A DNA stretch of 34,711 nt from IMG/VR virus record IMGVR_UViG_3300042879_002956, positions 1 to 34,711 of that record; one strand, written 5' to 3'. Source of the stretch: a virus. Within the stretch, counting starts at the first letter, position 1; each line of letters opens with the position of its first letter. The position numbers and the translations under genes are program-made. The notes below the pieces were generated by a model, which saw only the letters and a list, made by a program, of their open reading frames with translations, did not search any database and was not told where the DNA came from. Positions 7,638 through 15,584 of the stretch are shown in pieces.

Positions 7638-10097
7638 TTACGAGTAGAAGTTAATGGCGATCTCACCCGCCGTTGCGTTTGCGCTCACTGCTTTAATCGA
7701 AACCCTTGCACCCGATGCAATAGCAAGCGGTATTCTTCCGTTTCCACCTGGGAAAACGTAAACTTGATCTACTTCGCTACCTGCTCCACCTGTTGCGATA
7801 ACCAAAGTCTCACCGCTCGAATCAAAGATTTCTACCTCATTCACTGCCGCAGCAAGAGATGCGACTAATTGAACATAGGCACCAGTTGTCACATTTGTTG
7901 AAGAGTAGACGTTTCTTGCGCGTCCAACTACCGAACGTCCGACCTGAGACACTGGCAAAGTCGTTTGATTGCTTGCAATAACTACCGGCGTTGAAGCGAC
8001 CATCGCCGCTTGGCCTAATGCTGGCGTCTTCGTGTTAATTGCTGATAATGTCGTTTCTGTAGCCGCACCTGTCGGTAGGCTAATCGTTCCTGAAACGTTG
8101 TTGATATTCCACGTTCCAGACTGAGTCGCTGCTACAGTACCCGTTACATCAGCGACCAATGCACCTGAAGGGTTAACTTTAACATTGACGTATCCACCGC
8201 CGCCGCCAGTTGTAACTCCTGTAATTACCGATCGGGTAAGCCCTGCTAATGAATTGTCAGTCAAGGAGTCTGTGATCTTGGTGTAAGAACTAGAAGTCCC
8301 ACCAGCCCAGCACGCTGTTGACATGATCAGATTTGTTGCATCCGATGCAGTCTTGCTTACATCCAATGTAATTGGCAAATTTGGGTTCTGAATCGACGGA
8401 TTGAGAGCACTGTTAGGCTGCTTAATCGTGTGGAAATTTACCCAAATCCCATCGGGACTGAAGACATCAAACAAAATAGAAGCAGATCCAAGCCAACCGT
8501 AGCGAATACGGAATAGATTGCTATAAGTAAGGTTAATCGCTTCTGGTGTCCCATTGCGAGTAAACTTAGAACCCGCTGCACCTGTTAGCAGATCACCGTT
8601 AAAGCTTGCCCGAGGGACAGAAGTATCTACTCCCCCTGTTCTTATCGTGACGCCAAAACTTGTTCCTTCATACCCAATAAAGAAACCGTTTGATGCGTTA
8701 TAAATCCCGATACGCTGATAAGACGCCGCTGAGGTAGGAGTTGTAAACGACGCTGTGAAATCAGCGTAAATCTCTGCGCCTGGTCGATAAACGACGTTGC
8801 CAACCGTGACCGCTTTGGCTTGTGCAGTCGCACCAGTACTCGTTGAGTAAAGCGCATGACCATTGGTGTGACTAACTGCACCTCCACCCGAAAAGGTTTG
8901 AGTGATAAAGGTAGCACCTGGCGCAGTCTCAAAGTTGACCTCAATCTGATTGTATCGGGTTCCAACTAATGCCGTTGCAAAAACATCATTGCCAGGATCA
9001 ATCGCCGCTTTGATGACATTAACATCAAGTCCCTTAATCGGACCCACTGCAGTAGAAGTGATAACAGTACCCAAACCGTCAACAAGTTGAGTTTTTTGAG
9101 TTCCGTTAGTCTGATTTGCGCTTGTTGCTGCTCCAAGCGGCAACGCAGAAGTTACAACATCAACTTGAATCTTTCCGGCACTGACCGTTCCAGCAAGAGT
9201 CGATAAACTTGTGTTTCCAGTGTCTTGCTTTGCTTCAGTAGCCGCACCGGATGGTAATGCACTTGAAAGAACATCTACCTGGAGCTCACCGTTAATATCT
9301 GTTTTAAGCGCGCGGTTAACCGATCCATCACTTCCAAAGACTGCTACTGAGTCATTGGCTTGTGACAAACTTACATCAACTGTAATCGGGGTTTTTACAT
9401 TAACATCAAGAGCATTGCCCGTTGAGCCGATGACATTACCAGACCCGTCAACTATTTGGCTCTTTTGCGTTCCATTCGTTAGATTAGCGTCAAGACTTTG
9501 CACTGACGCAAGAACACTACTTACGTCCGATTGAACTGTTGAAAGTGTAGATTCAGTCGCGGCATCGAGCGGCAATGCAGAACTTATTACGTTTACATTC
9601 GCTTGACCCGCGCCATCAACACTAAGAACCTGAACTGCTGACCCATCATACCCAGCGACTACCTTTACCAGAGCGGGCAAAGCTCCGCCATTGGCTGCTG
9701 TCGCTACTTCTGTCGCAAGCGTTACCACTGCTCCCGAAGAGTCAACCGCTGGATACTTGTGTCTTAAAATCTCAAAGGCATCTGCCGCTGCTGGCGCTAC
9801 TGATAAAGTCTCAGCAAGCGTTATAGAATTGACGCTTACTTCGTAAACCTTAACCTCACGGCCTGATAACGCGCCCGAGGTAAAATGAATAACATCACCT
9901 TTCACCGCGCTGTGTGCCGTTGCTACAATAACCGAGGTTGTCGATCCTGCTTCTACAGTATCAATTCCCACTTGATAAACAAATTGGTGGGACACAACAC
10001 TCATCGCATTTTGCAATTCTCTGACTGGCTCTACTGTTGCAAATTGCGCCGATAATCTATCGTCTTTTTCCTGTGTCGGGTAACCTTTAATCGACAT
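7638..10097 (-). CDS. Repetitive tail fibre / adhesin
   Basis: This 819-residue low-complexity protein is rich in Ala, Val, Ser, Thr and Asn. Residues ~160-340 contain repeated units of the form ALPLDAATESTLSTV, ALPSGAATEAKQDT and ALPLGAATSANQT, alternating with VDGSGNVIGSTGNALDVNV-type units. A related unit (LPTGAATETTLSAI) recurs near residue 690, followed by ASTPVVIASNQTTLPVSQ. Such repeats are seen in long fibre-like proteins of environmental phages. A non-repetitive beta region spans ~360-620. The C-terminal ~90 residues (VYSSTNVTTGAYVQLVASL onward) look like a compact beta domain. The start follows GGGGAGGGGAA. Confidence 0.65.
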   Translation of the reverse strand: MSIKGYPTQEKDDRLSAQFATVEPVRELQNAMSVVSHQFVYQVGIDTVEAGSTTSVIVATAHSAVKGDVIHFTSGALSGREVKVYEVSVNSITLAETLSVAPAAADAFEILRHKYPAVDSSGAVVTLATEVATAANGGALPALVKVVAGYDGSAVQVLSVDGAGQANVNVISSALPLDAATESTLSTVQSDVSSVLASVQSLDANLTNGTQKSQIVDGSGNVIGSTGNALDVNVKTPITVDVSLSQANDSVAVFGSDGSVNRALKTDINGELQVDVLSSALPSGAATEAKQDTGNTSLSTLAGTVSAGKIQVDVVTSALPLGAATSANQTNGTQKTQLVDGLGTVITSTAVGPIKGLDVNVIKAAIDPGNDVFATALVGTRYNQIEVNFETAPGATFITQTFSGGGAVSHTNGHALYSTSTGATAQAKAVTVGNVVYRPGAEIYADFTASFTTPTSAASYQRIGIYNASNGFFIGYEGTSFGVTIRTGGVDTSVPRASFNGDLLTGAAGSKFTRNGTPEAINLTYSNLFRIRYGWLGSASILFDVFSPDGIWVNFHTIKQPNSALNPSIQNPNLPITLDVSKTASDATNLIMSTACWAGGTSSSYTKITDSLTDNSLAGLTRSVITGVTTGGGGGYVNVKVNPSGALVADVTGTVAATQSGTWNINNVSGTISLPTGAATETTLSAINTKTPALGQAAMVASTPVVIASNQTTLPVSQVGRSVVGRARNVYSSTNVTTGAYVQLVASLAAAVNEVEIFDSSGETLVIATGGAGSEVDQVYVFPGGNGRIPLAIASGARVSIKAVSANATAGEIAINFYS

Positions 10098-10158
10098 TTC
10101 CCCTCCCCGTCCTATTGGCGGATCTTTGTAGTTATTTTTAGTTTACCGATAAAAAAAA

Positions 10159-11370
10159 TTAGTTCAAGGCTTCAACAATCATATTTAATTCTGTGACAAG
10201 CAAGTTGTTCGCATTTGTTGCATTGGCAATAAATAGCTCAATAAAGTCGTTCGTAGTTAATTCCACAATCGCCTGTGAGTAAAAGTTTTCATTTCTAAGA
10301 GTTCCAGAAGTAGTAGCCTGTGATTCACTTTCTGCAATCGTAGTCCCATTCTTTGCTGCTCGCACTAAAATAGTCGTGTTGTTGGTCGTAATCGCTTGAG
10401 CGGAGCATGAAGCTGTTACGCGAAAAGAGCGCGTTATCCCGCCTGTATATGTCAACCGGTTATCAGTATGGCTAAACTTCTGGTTTACAGAACTAGCTGT
10501 GGTAGTGCCGAGGATCTTTTCAAAAACACCAGTCGTAGCAATCGGGTTTTGTGTCGTTTTGTTAGTGTAATACGCCTGACCGATCTCCGCACTATTCCCG
10601 ATCCCTTTGCAGTTGATAAATAGTGCTTTGTTGTCATTAAACTGAACACCTGCTGTATAGGTAGCCCCGCCAGAAAAGTTAATTGTGTCGAGAATATATC
10701 CTTCGACCGGAATTACAGCCGAAGTGCTCACGTTAATGGCAGTAGCCCCACTAGCCGCCACAAAACTGGAATAGGTCGCCCGAATCCTACGAGTGATTGT
10801 AAGTGTAGACGGAAAATTTAAAGTCGTCTGTCCTGCAACGCCTGAGAATAAGCACTGTACGAAACCAACCGTTCCAATCGTGCCGTTGAAAGTCATGCCC
10901 GAGCTGTTTAAAAGAGCGCAGTCAGACATAATAAAGTTCGAGTAGTTTTGAATCGTCCCCACTCCAGAACCACCGCCCGAGGAGTTACAGTCGAGGAAAT
11001 TCACGCCGAACCAGTCAATCGCCGCTGTTGGAGTACCCGAACCGTTAAGATTTAAAGCGGTGCCGTGGGTAATCGTAATGTTTCTCATCGGTAAGGAATA
11101 AACCGACGTAATCAAAGGCGTTGCTGCGGCAAGTCCCGTCGATTTTAAAATGCAATTCTCTGAACTTCCGCCAATAATCGTTGTATTTTGCCCACAAACG
11201 ATCCGCGCCCCAAGAAGGTCCACCGTAGTCGTCACGAAATAAGTTTGATTATCTACGAGAGTAATAACGCCCGAAACTGGCGTGGGAAAGTCTTCGAGCT
11301 TATCAATAAACTCAATTTTTGAAGATTCTAAAAAGTTATTAAATCTTTGATATTGCTCAAGAAAACCCAT
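10159..11370 (-). CDS. Tailspike-like protein, beta-helix plus jelly-roll
   Basis: This 403-residue protein opens with a short helix (MGFLEQYQRFNNFLESSKIE). A run of short strand-turn units follows from ~30 to 265 (TIIGGSSENCILKST, NITITHGTALNLNGSG, FIMSDCALLNSSGMTFNG), as in a right-handed parallel beta-helix. The last ~125 residues (LGTTTASSVNQKFSHTDNRL to LNMIVEALN) look like a jelly-roll tip. Beta-helix spikes bind or cleave surface polysaccharide. No catalytic residues can be assigned by eye. No clear Shine-Dalgarno is present; a stable GC hairpin ends 10 bases before the ATG. Confidence 0.6.
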   Translation of the reverse strand: MGFLEQYQRFNNFLESSKIEFIDKLEDFPTPVSGVITLVDNQTYFVTTTVDLLGARIVCGQNTTIIGGSSENCILKSTGLAAATPLITSVYSLPMRNITITHGTALNLNGSGTPTAAIDWFGVNFLDCNSSGGGSGVGTIQNYSNFIMSDCALLNSSGMTFNGTIGTVGFVQCLFSGVAGQTTLNFPSTLTITRRIRATYSSFVAASGATAINVSTSAVIPVEGYILDTINFSGGATYTAGVQFNDNKALFINCKGIGNSAEIGQAYYTNKTTQNPIATTGVFEKILGTTTASSVNQKFSHTDNRLTYTGGITRSFRVTASCSAQAITTNNTTILVRAAKNGTTIAESESQATTSGTLRNENFYSQAIVELTTNDFIELFIANATNANNLLVTELNMIVEALN

Positions 11371-11380
11371 TAAACAAACC

Positions 11381-11400
11381 GGGGGGGATTGCTCCCCCCC
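11381..11400 (-). terminator. G7/C7 hairpin with GNRA-like loop
   Basis: On the minus-strand RNA, seven G, then AGCAAU, then seven C form a perfect hairpin. If the inner A-U pairs, the stem is 8 bp with a GCAA tetraloop. It lies 13 bases after the stop of the 302-residue gene and 10 bases before the ATG of the spike gene, and is followed by GGTTTGTTTA, a weak U-rich tail. It may be a partial terminator, an mRNA-stability element or a translational control on the spike gene. Which of these applies cannot be told from sequence. Confidence 0.5.
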
Positions 11401-11413
11401 AGCCTCATATTAT

Positions 11414-12322
11414 TTAAATTGCTTGTTTAGCGTACTTCACGCGAACCACATCCCCAGCAGACAGTTTTTCCTGTCCGACAGTGATGAGCGATCCAGCGAA
11501 CGTGATGCGAGTCACACCGCCCACGGTGGAAAGCGTGTAGTCATCGGTTGCATGGATTGCCAAACGATCAACAAACGCGTTAATCGACGCAGCAATCGCA
11601 AGGTTAGCCAAGGTAACATAACCATTCGTAATGTCGCCTGCACCGAGAACAAACTTTTCTTGAACAAATTGAACCGAAGCGCCCTCAAGAGCGGTGATTG
11701 CGGATTCAGCCGCTCCCAAGTCGGTATCAAGCTGCACAAGAGCTGCTTGCACTTCCGTAGCAGCACGAACCGCTACAGGAAGGTTAATATCGTCCGATTG
11801 TAGGACAACAGCACCAGTTTGTCCGTTTACCGAATCAACATCAGACCCGGACTCAATCTCAATCCAGCTTGAACCGTCGTAGATGTAGGTCTTGGGCAAG
11901 CCTGCGCCTGCGTCGGTAACCTTTGCAACGTCGCCCTCTTCGATCCCAGTCAAGGCATCGCGAGCGGCGATATTTGCAACAACAAACACGTCGGTGATTG
12001 CAATGCTTGGAACCTGTGCCGATGCAAGCTTACCGTTACTGTCAAGGGTAGCGATACCATTGGCAGCTCCGAGCTTGTCAGTGACACCTTCGTCGAAAAA
12101 CACCTTGGTGATAACGTCTGCATCGTCAGACACAGCCGCAACACTAGCGTCAAGACGCGGACGTTTGAGCATTTTAAGAACGTCCGAAGCGTCGAGCTTT
12201 AGCAAGCTAACATCTGCAGAATCTGCAGCGTTACGAGCTTTAAGAGCACCATCGTTCAACAACAGGATCTTGGCTTCGTCAATCGCCTGATCCTTAATAA
12301 ACTTCTTTTGAATTTGTGACAT
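11414..12322 (-). CDS. Tail fibre-like protein
   Basis: This 302-residue protein has a helical N-terminus (KKFIKDQAIDEAKILLLNDG). A segment typical of phage fibres follows (GIATLDSNGKLASAQVPSIA), then a small strand region with KTYIYDGSSWIEIE, the linker VNGQTGAVVLQSDDI and a helical stretch. The C-terminal ~85-residue beta domain includes FVLGAGDITNGYVTLANLAI, DDYTLS and SAGDVVRVKY. A similar closing domain occurs in the next gene (DYTVSG, EPGDVLQVIY), so the two share a module. The ATG follows GGGG. It probably forms part of a branched or accessory fibre. Confidence 0.6.
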   Translation of the reverse strand: MSQIQKKFIKDQAIDEAKILLLNDGALKARNAADSADVSLLKLDASDVLKMLKRPRLDASVAAVSDDADVITKVFFDEGVTDKLGAANGIATLDSNGKLASAQVPSIAITDVFVVANIAARDALTGIEEGDVAKVTDAGAGLPKTYIYDGSSWIEIESGSDVDSVNGQTGAVVLQSDDINLPVAVRAATEVQAALVQLDTDLGAAESAITALEGASVQFVQEKFVLGAGDITNGYVTLANLAIAASINAFVDRLAIHATDDYTLSTVGGVTRITFAGSLITVGQEKLSAGDVVRVKYAKQAI

Positions 12323-12341
12323 ATTTTCCCCTTTTGTTTAA

Positions 12342-12731
12342 TTAGACGAAATAAATCACCTGAAGAACGTCCCCCGGCTCAAGAAGTCCATCAAGCCTCA
12401 ATCCATTCCATGATAACGCAGATCCCGACACTGTGTAATCAAGTGAATAAAATGATGGCGCAGCTCCATCAATTTGCAACAAAACATATGAGGGATATGC
12501 TGGAACATTTGTTAAAGTAACCTCTTTTGAGACAATATTACCCAACGTTAAGGTAAAATATTCTGCGATATAACCAGACGCGCCTGGACAACTTGTGTCA
12601 ATTAGTCGTTTTTCTACAGCGTCCTCGCCTTGAATGTAGAGACCTAAATCAAGTTTTGAATAGATGCTTAATTGACCAATAGGAGCGGCACTTTCAGGAG
12701 CGGCATTGTTCTGAAGTCTTATTCGGGCCAT
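12342..12731 (-). CDS. Small fibre/accessory adhesion protein
   Basis: This 129-residue protein has an N-terminal segment LQNNAAPESAAPIGQLSIYS and a beta-rich C-terminal domain (EYFTLTLGNIVSKEVTLTN, SLDYTVSGSALSWNGL, LEPGDVLQVIYFV). The latter resembles the end of the adjacent 302-residue fibre-like protein in strand pattern and the terminal GDV..V.Y motif. Its ATG overlaps the upstream stop as TAATG. It is likely a fibre subunit or decoration built from the same closing domain. Confidence 0.5.
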   Translation of the reverse strand: MARIRLQNNAAPESAAPIGQLSIYSKLDLGLYIQGEDAVEKRLIDTSCPGASGYIAEYFTLTLGNIVSKEVTLTNVPAYPSYVLLQIDGAAPSFYSLDYTVSGSALSWNGLRLDGLLEPGDVLQVIYFV

Positions 12732-12946
12732 TAAATCACCATAAGAGTAGATCCGTTTTCAATTGTTAGACCACTTGAATTCGTCACAGTTAACTCAATC
12801 ACACATTCCATTTGCGTTCCGGATACTAAACTTACTACTCCGGATGTTATAGCCGTCCCGCCAGCACCAAGAGTTACTATGGGGACTTTTGCAAACCTAA
12901 ACTCTCCTAAAACGGGATCAAATACCAGTTTATGCGTGAAACTCAT
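12731..12946 (-). CDS. Small beta-rich protein of the fibre cluster
   Basis: This 71-residue protein (MSFTHKLVFDPVLGEFRFAK onward) has a predicted all-beta pattern and the repeat-like phrase GTAITSGVVSLVSGTQMECV. A longer in-frame start lies four codons upstream. The chosen ATG overlaps the upstream stop as ATGA and has GGTGA five bases before it, so it is preferred. The family is not recognised. Its compact size and tight coupling to fibre genes suggest a minor virion component. Confidence 0.45.
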   Translation of the reverse strand: MSFTHKLVFDPVLGEFRFAKVPIVTLGAGGTAITSGVVSLVSGTQMECVIELTVTNSSGLTIENGSTLMVI

Positions 12947-13227
12947 GTAATCACCCATCCCGAAATGTTTGATTTACTGGAGTTTGTGTAAGTAATCGTC
13001 ACAGTTTTTAAAACTGTAGCACCTTTTAAATAAGTGTAAATTTCCGTGACTAAATCCGGATAACTGACTGTAGCGGAGTCATAATCCGCCGGAATCGCTG
13101 CTGATCCAACTACTCCCCCAATAAGAAAAACATCAGACCCCCCCTTTTGACCGTTCTTCGTTCCCGTTTGAACAAAGGCGGACGAAGGGGAAGAGTCTAA
13201 TTGAGGGTAGAGATCAACCTTTGCCAT
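12943..13227 (-). CDS. Small protein of the fibre cluster
   Basis: This 94-residue protein begins MAKVDLYPQLDSSPSSAFVQ and ends with strand-like segments (VLKTVTITYTNSSKSNISGW). Its C-terminal motif of alternating Thr/Val followed by Asn/Ser resembles small beta domains in other fibre-cluster proteins. No known fold is claimed. It overlaps the end of the 43-residue gene upstream by 14 bases and the start of the next gene by ATGA, so it belongs to a chain of coupled short genes. A minor fibre or base component is plausible. Confidence 0.45.
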   Translation of the reverse strand: MAKVDLYPQLDSSPSSAFVQTGTKNGQKGGSDVFLIGGVVGSAAIPADYDSATVSYPDLVTEIYTYLKGATVLKTVTITYTNSSKSNISGWVIT

Positions 13228-13345
13228 TCTCTAAAGCCTTTTGGATTGTTTGCAGTGCCAACAAAATCGCCTGATGCACTTCTCTATTTGCACTGATTGT
13301 CTTGGTTACATCGTCAAGCACCTTCAAAGCTTGTTCAGTTGTCAT
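13214..13345 (-). CDS. 43-residue helical protein, previously easy to miss
   Basis: A 43-codon gene (MTTEQALKVLDDVTKTISAN ... ALENGKG) fills what would otherwise be a 114 bp gap. Its ATG overlaps the stop of the 579-residue fibre gene as ATGA, and its stop falls 14 bases into the next gene, as expected for a coupled chain. The product is almost entirely amphipathic helix with evenly spaced Leu/Ile/Val, suggesting a short coiled-coil. Function is unknown; it could help trimerise or assemble fibres. Confidence 0.55.
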   Translation of the reverse strand: MTTEQALKVLDDVTKTISANREVHQAILLALQTIQKALENGKG

Positions 13346-15081
13346 AGCTGCACCCAACCTGCACCAGTGTTATAACAGAGCTTGTTGGTGTCGGTGTCAT
13401 AGACCAAAAGACCAGTAACGTTAGTCATTCCCGTTCTCTGTGCGCTTGTTACTCGCCCCACTCGAATAGCTTTTGGATCGTTTATATCGAGCACTACGTC
13501 GGAGTTAGTAACTGTTTTGGTCGCACCAGAAACAACCATTCTAGGCAAATAGTTCTCAGTCCCCTGGTCATCAACAGAGATACCAAAAGCCAACGTTGCC
13601 AGAGCGGACATTCCGCTCTCAATCTGCAATCCGTAAATAGTTCCGATGTTAAGCGTGCCGCCAAAGTTAGCACTGAATGCTCTAATCAGGTGTAAATCCG
13701 TAATTGTTCCGCCCGCACTCGTTGCATCCACCGCTAGTCCGGTCGTCAACATAGAAACATTGCTTACAGTTGTTCCAGCCGCAGCCGCGACCTGAGAAAC
13801 GAAGCCGACCGAAGCCACACCAAGACCAAGTGGTGATCCCGAATAGTTAGCCTTAAAATCCATGAACCCGGCTAAGTTACTCATTAAAACATCGGTCCCA
13901 GTAATTGGGACTCCTGCTTTTACTTCAAAGATAGGACGCAACACGTTTGCGGAATCTACAAGAGTAGGTAAACTCGATGTCGTGCTAAAAGTGACATTTG
14001 AAGAAAGCGTACCGTTTTGAATATCTAAACCAACGGGTCTATTTGTGATGGTCGCTGAGCTAAAATCAATCGAGATCCCAGTCGCATCGGTATAGCTGCC
14101 TGTTGGCGAAACATTTAATCCGTTAATGCTTCCAGCGTTACCCGATACGTTTAAACTAAACCCTTGAAGCGTTCCAGTGATCGGGGCGTTACCCGACGCT
14201 AGAAAGTGAGTTTGACTTGTTCCAACTCCCGTGTAGCCAGGTTGACTCAAATAACCTGTAAAATTAGTTGGCTTTGCAGTGCCATACCCAAAAGCTTCAA
14301 ATGCCCGATAATTTGTAACCGTTTGGTTTATCGGAGAATTAAGCGTGACACCTGACAGGTTTGTTAAACCTGGGTTTGCAACCGTTGGACTGATACTAAT
14401 ACTAAAATAATCCGTAATCCCTACTGGGATGGTAATTGCGTTTTGTGCGCCAATTTGTAGCGCACCATTGTCATCAAATGCCCAACCTGGCACTTGAGCA
14501 AGTTGACCGGTTCCATCCCAACCAGCAAAGGTTAGATTTGTCCCAGGGCTTACATTATCAAGGTTTCTGACATTGATCTGACTCTCATCAACGTCAATAT
14601 CGACTTCTTTATTTCCTGCGTCATTAACTACTGTGACTTTGCTTGAGCCCGCGTTGATATTTTTAAACTGAAGCGTTGAACCCGATAAAGCGTCAAAAAC
14701 TCCTACGCCACCAGAGCCGACGTTACTCGCGCCAGTAACACCGCCTCCTCCTCCAGTGGCTTGATTAAAAAACGCTGCGGCCACTACTACTGGAGTGCCT
14801 CCGCTCGCTGCGTATGCCGTGCATTCAACCTGATATTCTTCAACTAAACTAATATCAACAGTCGTGCCCGTTGTTGCGCCGTTGATTGTCGCTAGGACTT
14901 GCCAAGCGGTTTGTTGAAACAGTTTGCCGCGAATGACAATCGTATTGCCGCCACCTACGTTCTCGACCACTACGCGCAAGTTATTGCACATTGTAGTCGG
15001 AACATCCGAGACAAGCATTCCGGTCGCGGTAAACTCTTTAAAACTCTTTGGCCGCTGTTGAAAGTTTTGCTGAATAGTCAT
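13342..15081 (-). CDS. Tail fibre-like protein
   Basis: This 579-residue protein is built almost wholly of Gly/Ser/Thr/Asn/Val-rich strands. Residues ~1-110 form an N-terminal beta domain (NNLRVVVENVGGGNTIVIRG). A Gly-rich linker follows at ~111-128, then a long repetitive strand region (INGLNVSPTGSYTDATGISI and similar). It ends MTNVTGLLVYDTDTNKLCYN plus GAGWVQL, a closing motif shared by many phage fibres. AAGGATT precedes the ATG. It is the first gene of the adhesion block, immediately downstream of the tRNA-like gene, and may be the main fibre anchored to the tail. Confidence 0.65.
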   Translation of the reverse strand: MTIQQNFQQRPKSFKEFTATGMLVSDVPTTMCNNLRVVVENVGGGNTIVIRGKLFQQTAWQVLATINGATTGTTVDISLVEEYQVECTAYAASGGTPVVVAAAFFNQATGGGGGVTGASNVGSGGVGVFDALSGSTLQFKNINAGSSKVTVVNDAGNKEVDIDVDESQINVRNLDNVSPGTNLTFAGWDGTGQLAQVPGWAFDDNGALQIGAQNAITIPVGITDYFSISISPTVANPGLTNLSGVTLNSPINQTVTNYRAFEAFGYGTAKPTNFTGYLSQPGYTGVGTSQTHFLASGNAPITGTLQGFSLNVSGNAGSINGLNVSPTGSYTDATGISIDFSSATITNRPVGLDIQNGTLSSNVTFSTTSSLPTLVDSANVLRPIFEVKAGVPITGTDVLMSNLAGFMDFKANYSGSPLGLGVASVGFVSQVAAAAGTTVSNVSMLTTGLAVDATSAGGTITDLHLIRAFSANFGGTLNIGTIYGLQIESGMSALATLAFGISVDDQGTENYLPRMVVSGATKTVTNSDVVLDINDPKAIRVGRVTSAQRTGMTNVTGLLVYDTDTNKLCYNTGAGWVQL

Positions 15082-15098
15082 GGTTAATCCTTAAAAGG

Positions 15099-15176
15099 CG
15101 GTGCCCGAGGGACTCGAACCCTCGACCTGTTTCAAGTGCCGCGCTTGAAACCACTCTACCACTGAGCTAGGGCACC
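15099..15176 (-). tRNA. Aberrant tRNA-like gene, isotype undetermined
   Basis: On the minus strand a 7 bp acceptor (GGTGCCC/GGGCACC), positions 8-9 TA, a D-arm GCTC AGTGGTA GAGT and a T-arm GAGGG TTCGAGT CCCTC are all canonical. The anticodon region is not: GTTTCAAG and CTTGAAAC form a perfect 8 bp stem closing a 7-base loop CGCGGCA that lacks U33. Read at the loop centre the anticodon would be CGG (Pro), which is doubtful. The arm is six bases longer than normal. CCA is not encoded (GCCT follows the acceptor). Two further pairs could extend the acceptor to 9 bp. It lies between the decoration-type gene and the first fibre gene, co-oriented with them. Confidence 0.6.
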
Positions 15177-15184
15177 GCAATTGC

Positions 15185-15520
15185 TTAATATTCGTCTGCT
15201 GCGTCGAAACCTTGCACCATCAGGTGAAAGTCTGCATCTTGATCTGCTCCAGCTGCATCATAGATGCGAATCGCAACACTGCCAGCGGCAGACGATTCCA
15301 CCGATGCAATGATACCAGCCGAACCATAGACTACCGCTGGAATCGCGACACACTCGCGAGCAAAAGGCTGCTCAAAGGTAATTGTGTAACGTCCTTGTGC
15401 GCTCCTGACCACCGATGCGTCTTTGGAACCAATGAGAAGCGATGCGCTTCCTCCTGTTCCATCGACCTTGAAATGCAATTGGCGAGGCATACGCTGTGGG
15501 GACTTAATTGAACGAAGCAT
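15185..15520 (-). CDS. Candidate capsid decoration / small virion protein
   Basis: This 111-residue protein directly follows the major capsid gene. The N-terminus is basic (MLRSIKSPQRMPRQLHFKVD). The rest is beta-rich (GSASLLIGSKDASVV, GRYTITFEQPFARECVAIPA) with an acidic C-terminus. Small beta proteins in this position commonly decorate the capsid, but the sequence does not match a decoration family that I can name. AGGAGA precedes the ATG. The intervening hairpin could lower its expression relative to the capsid protein. A minor tail-knob protein is the main alternative. Confidence 0.5.
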   Translation of the reverse strand: MLRSIKSPQRMPRQLHFKVDGTGGSASLLIGSKDASVVRSAQGRYTITFEQPFARECVAIPAVVYGSAGIIASVESSAAGSVAIRIYDAAGADQDADFHLMVQGFDAADEY

Positions 15521-15554
15521 AAATTCTCCTTTGGTTTAACTCAAGTAAGAGAAA

Positions 15555-15577
15555 GAGAGGGGGCGGCATCCCCTCTC
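15555..15577 (-). terminator. Hairpin after the major capsid gene
   Basis: The minus-strand RNA forms an 8 bp stem GAGAGGGG/CCCCTCTC with a 7-base loop, starting eight bases after the capsid stop codon and followed by TTTCTCTTACTTG. The U tract is interrupted, so it may be a leaky terminator or a 3' stabiliser that separates abundant capsid mRNA from downstream transcripts. Confidence 0.55.
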
Positions 15578-15584
15578 AAACTAA

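Noticed and set aside
5520-10097. Fibre region considered for a diversity-generating retroelement
   Set aside because: No reverse transcriptase is present in the window and no template/variable repeat pair was noticed.
15099-15176. Reading the tRNA-like gene as tRNA-Ser(TGA) because it contains CTTGAAA
   Set aside because: The bases flanking CTTGAAA cannot form an anticodon stem and there is no long variable arm; those bases pair perfectly within the 8 bp stem.
15099-15176. The tRNA-like gene as a phage attachment site
   Set aside because: No integrase or repressor-integrase module occurs anywhere in the window.
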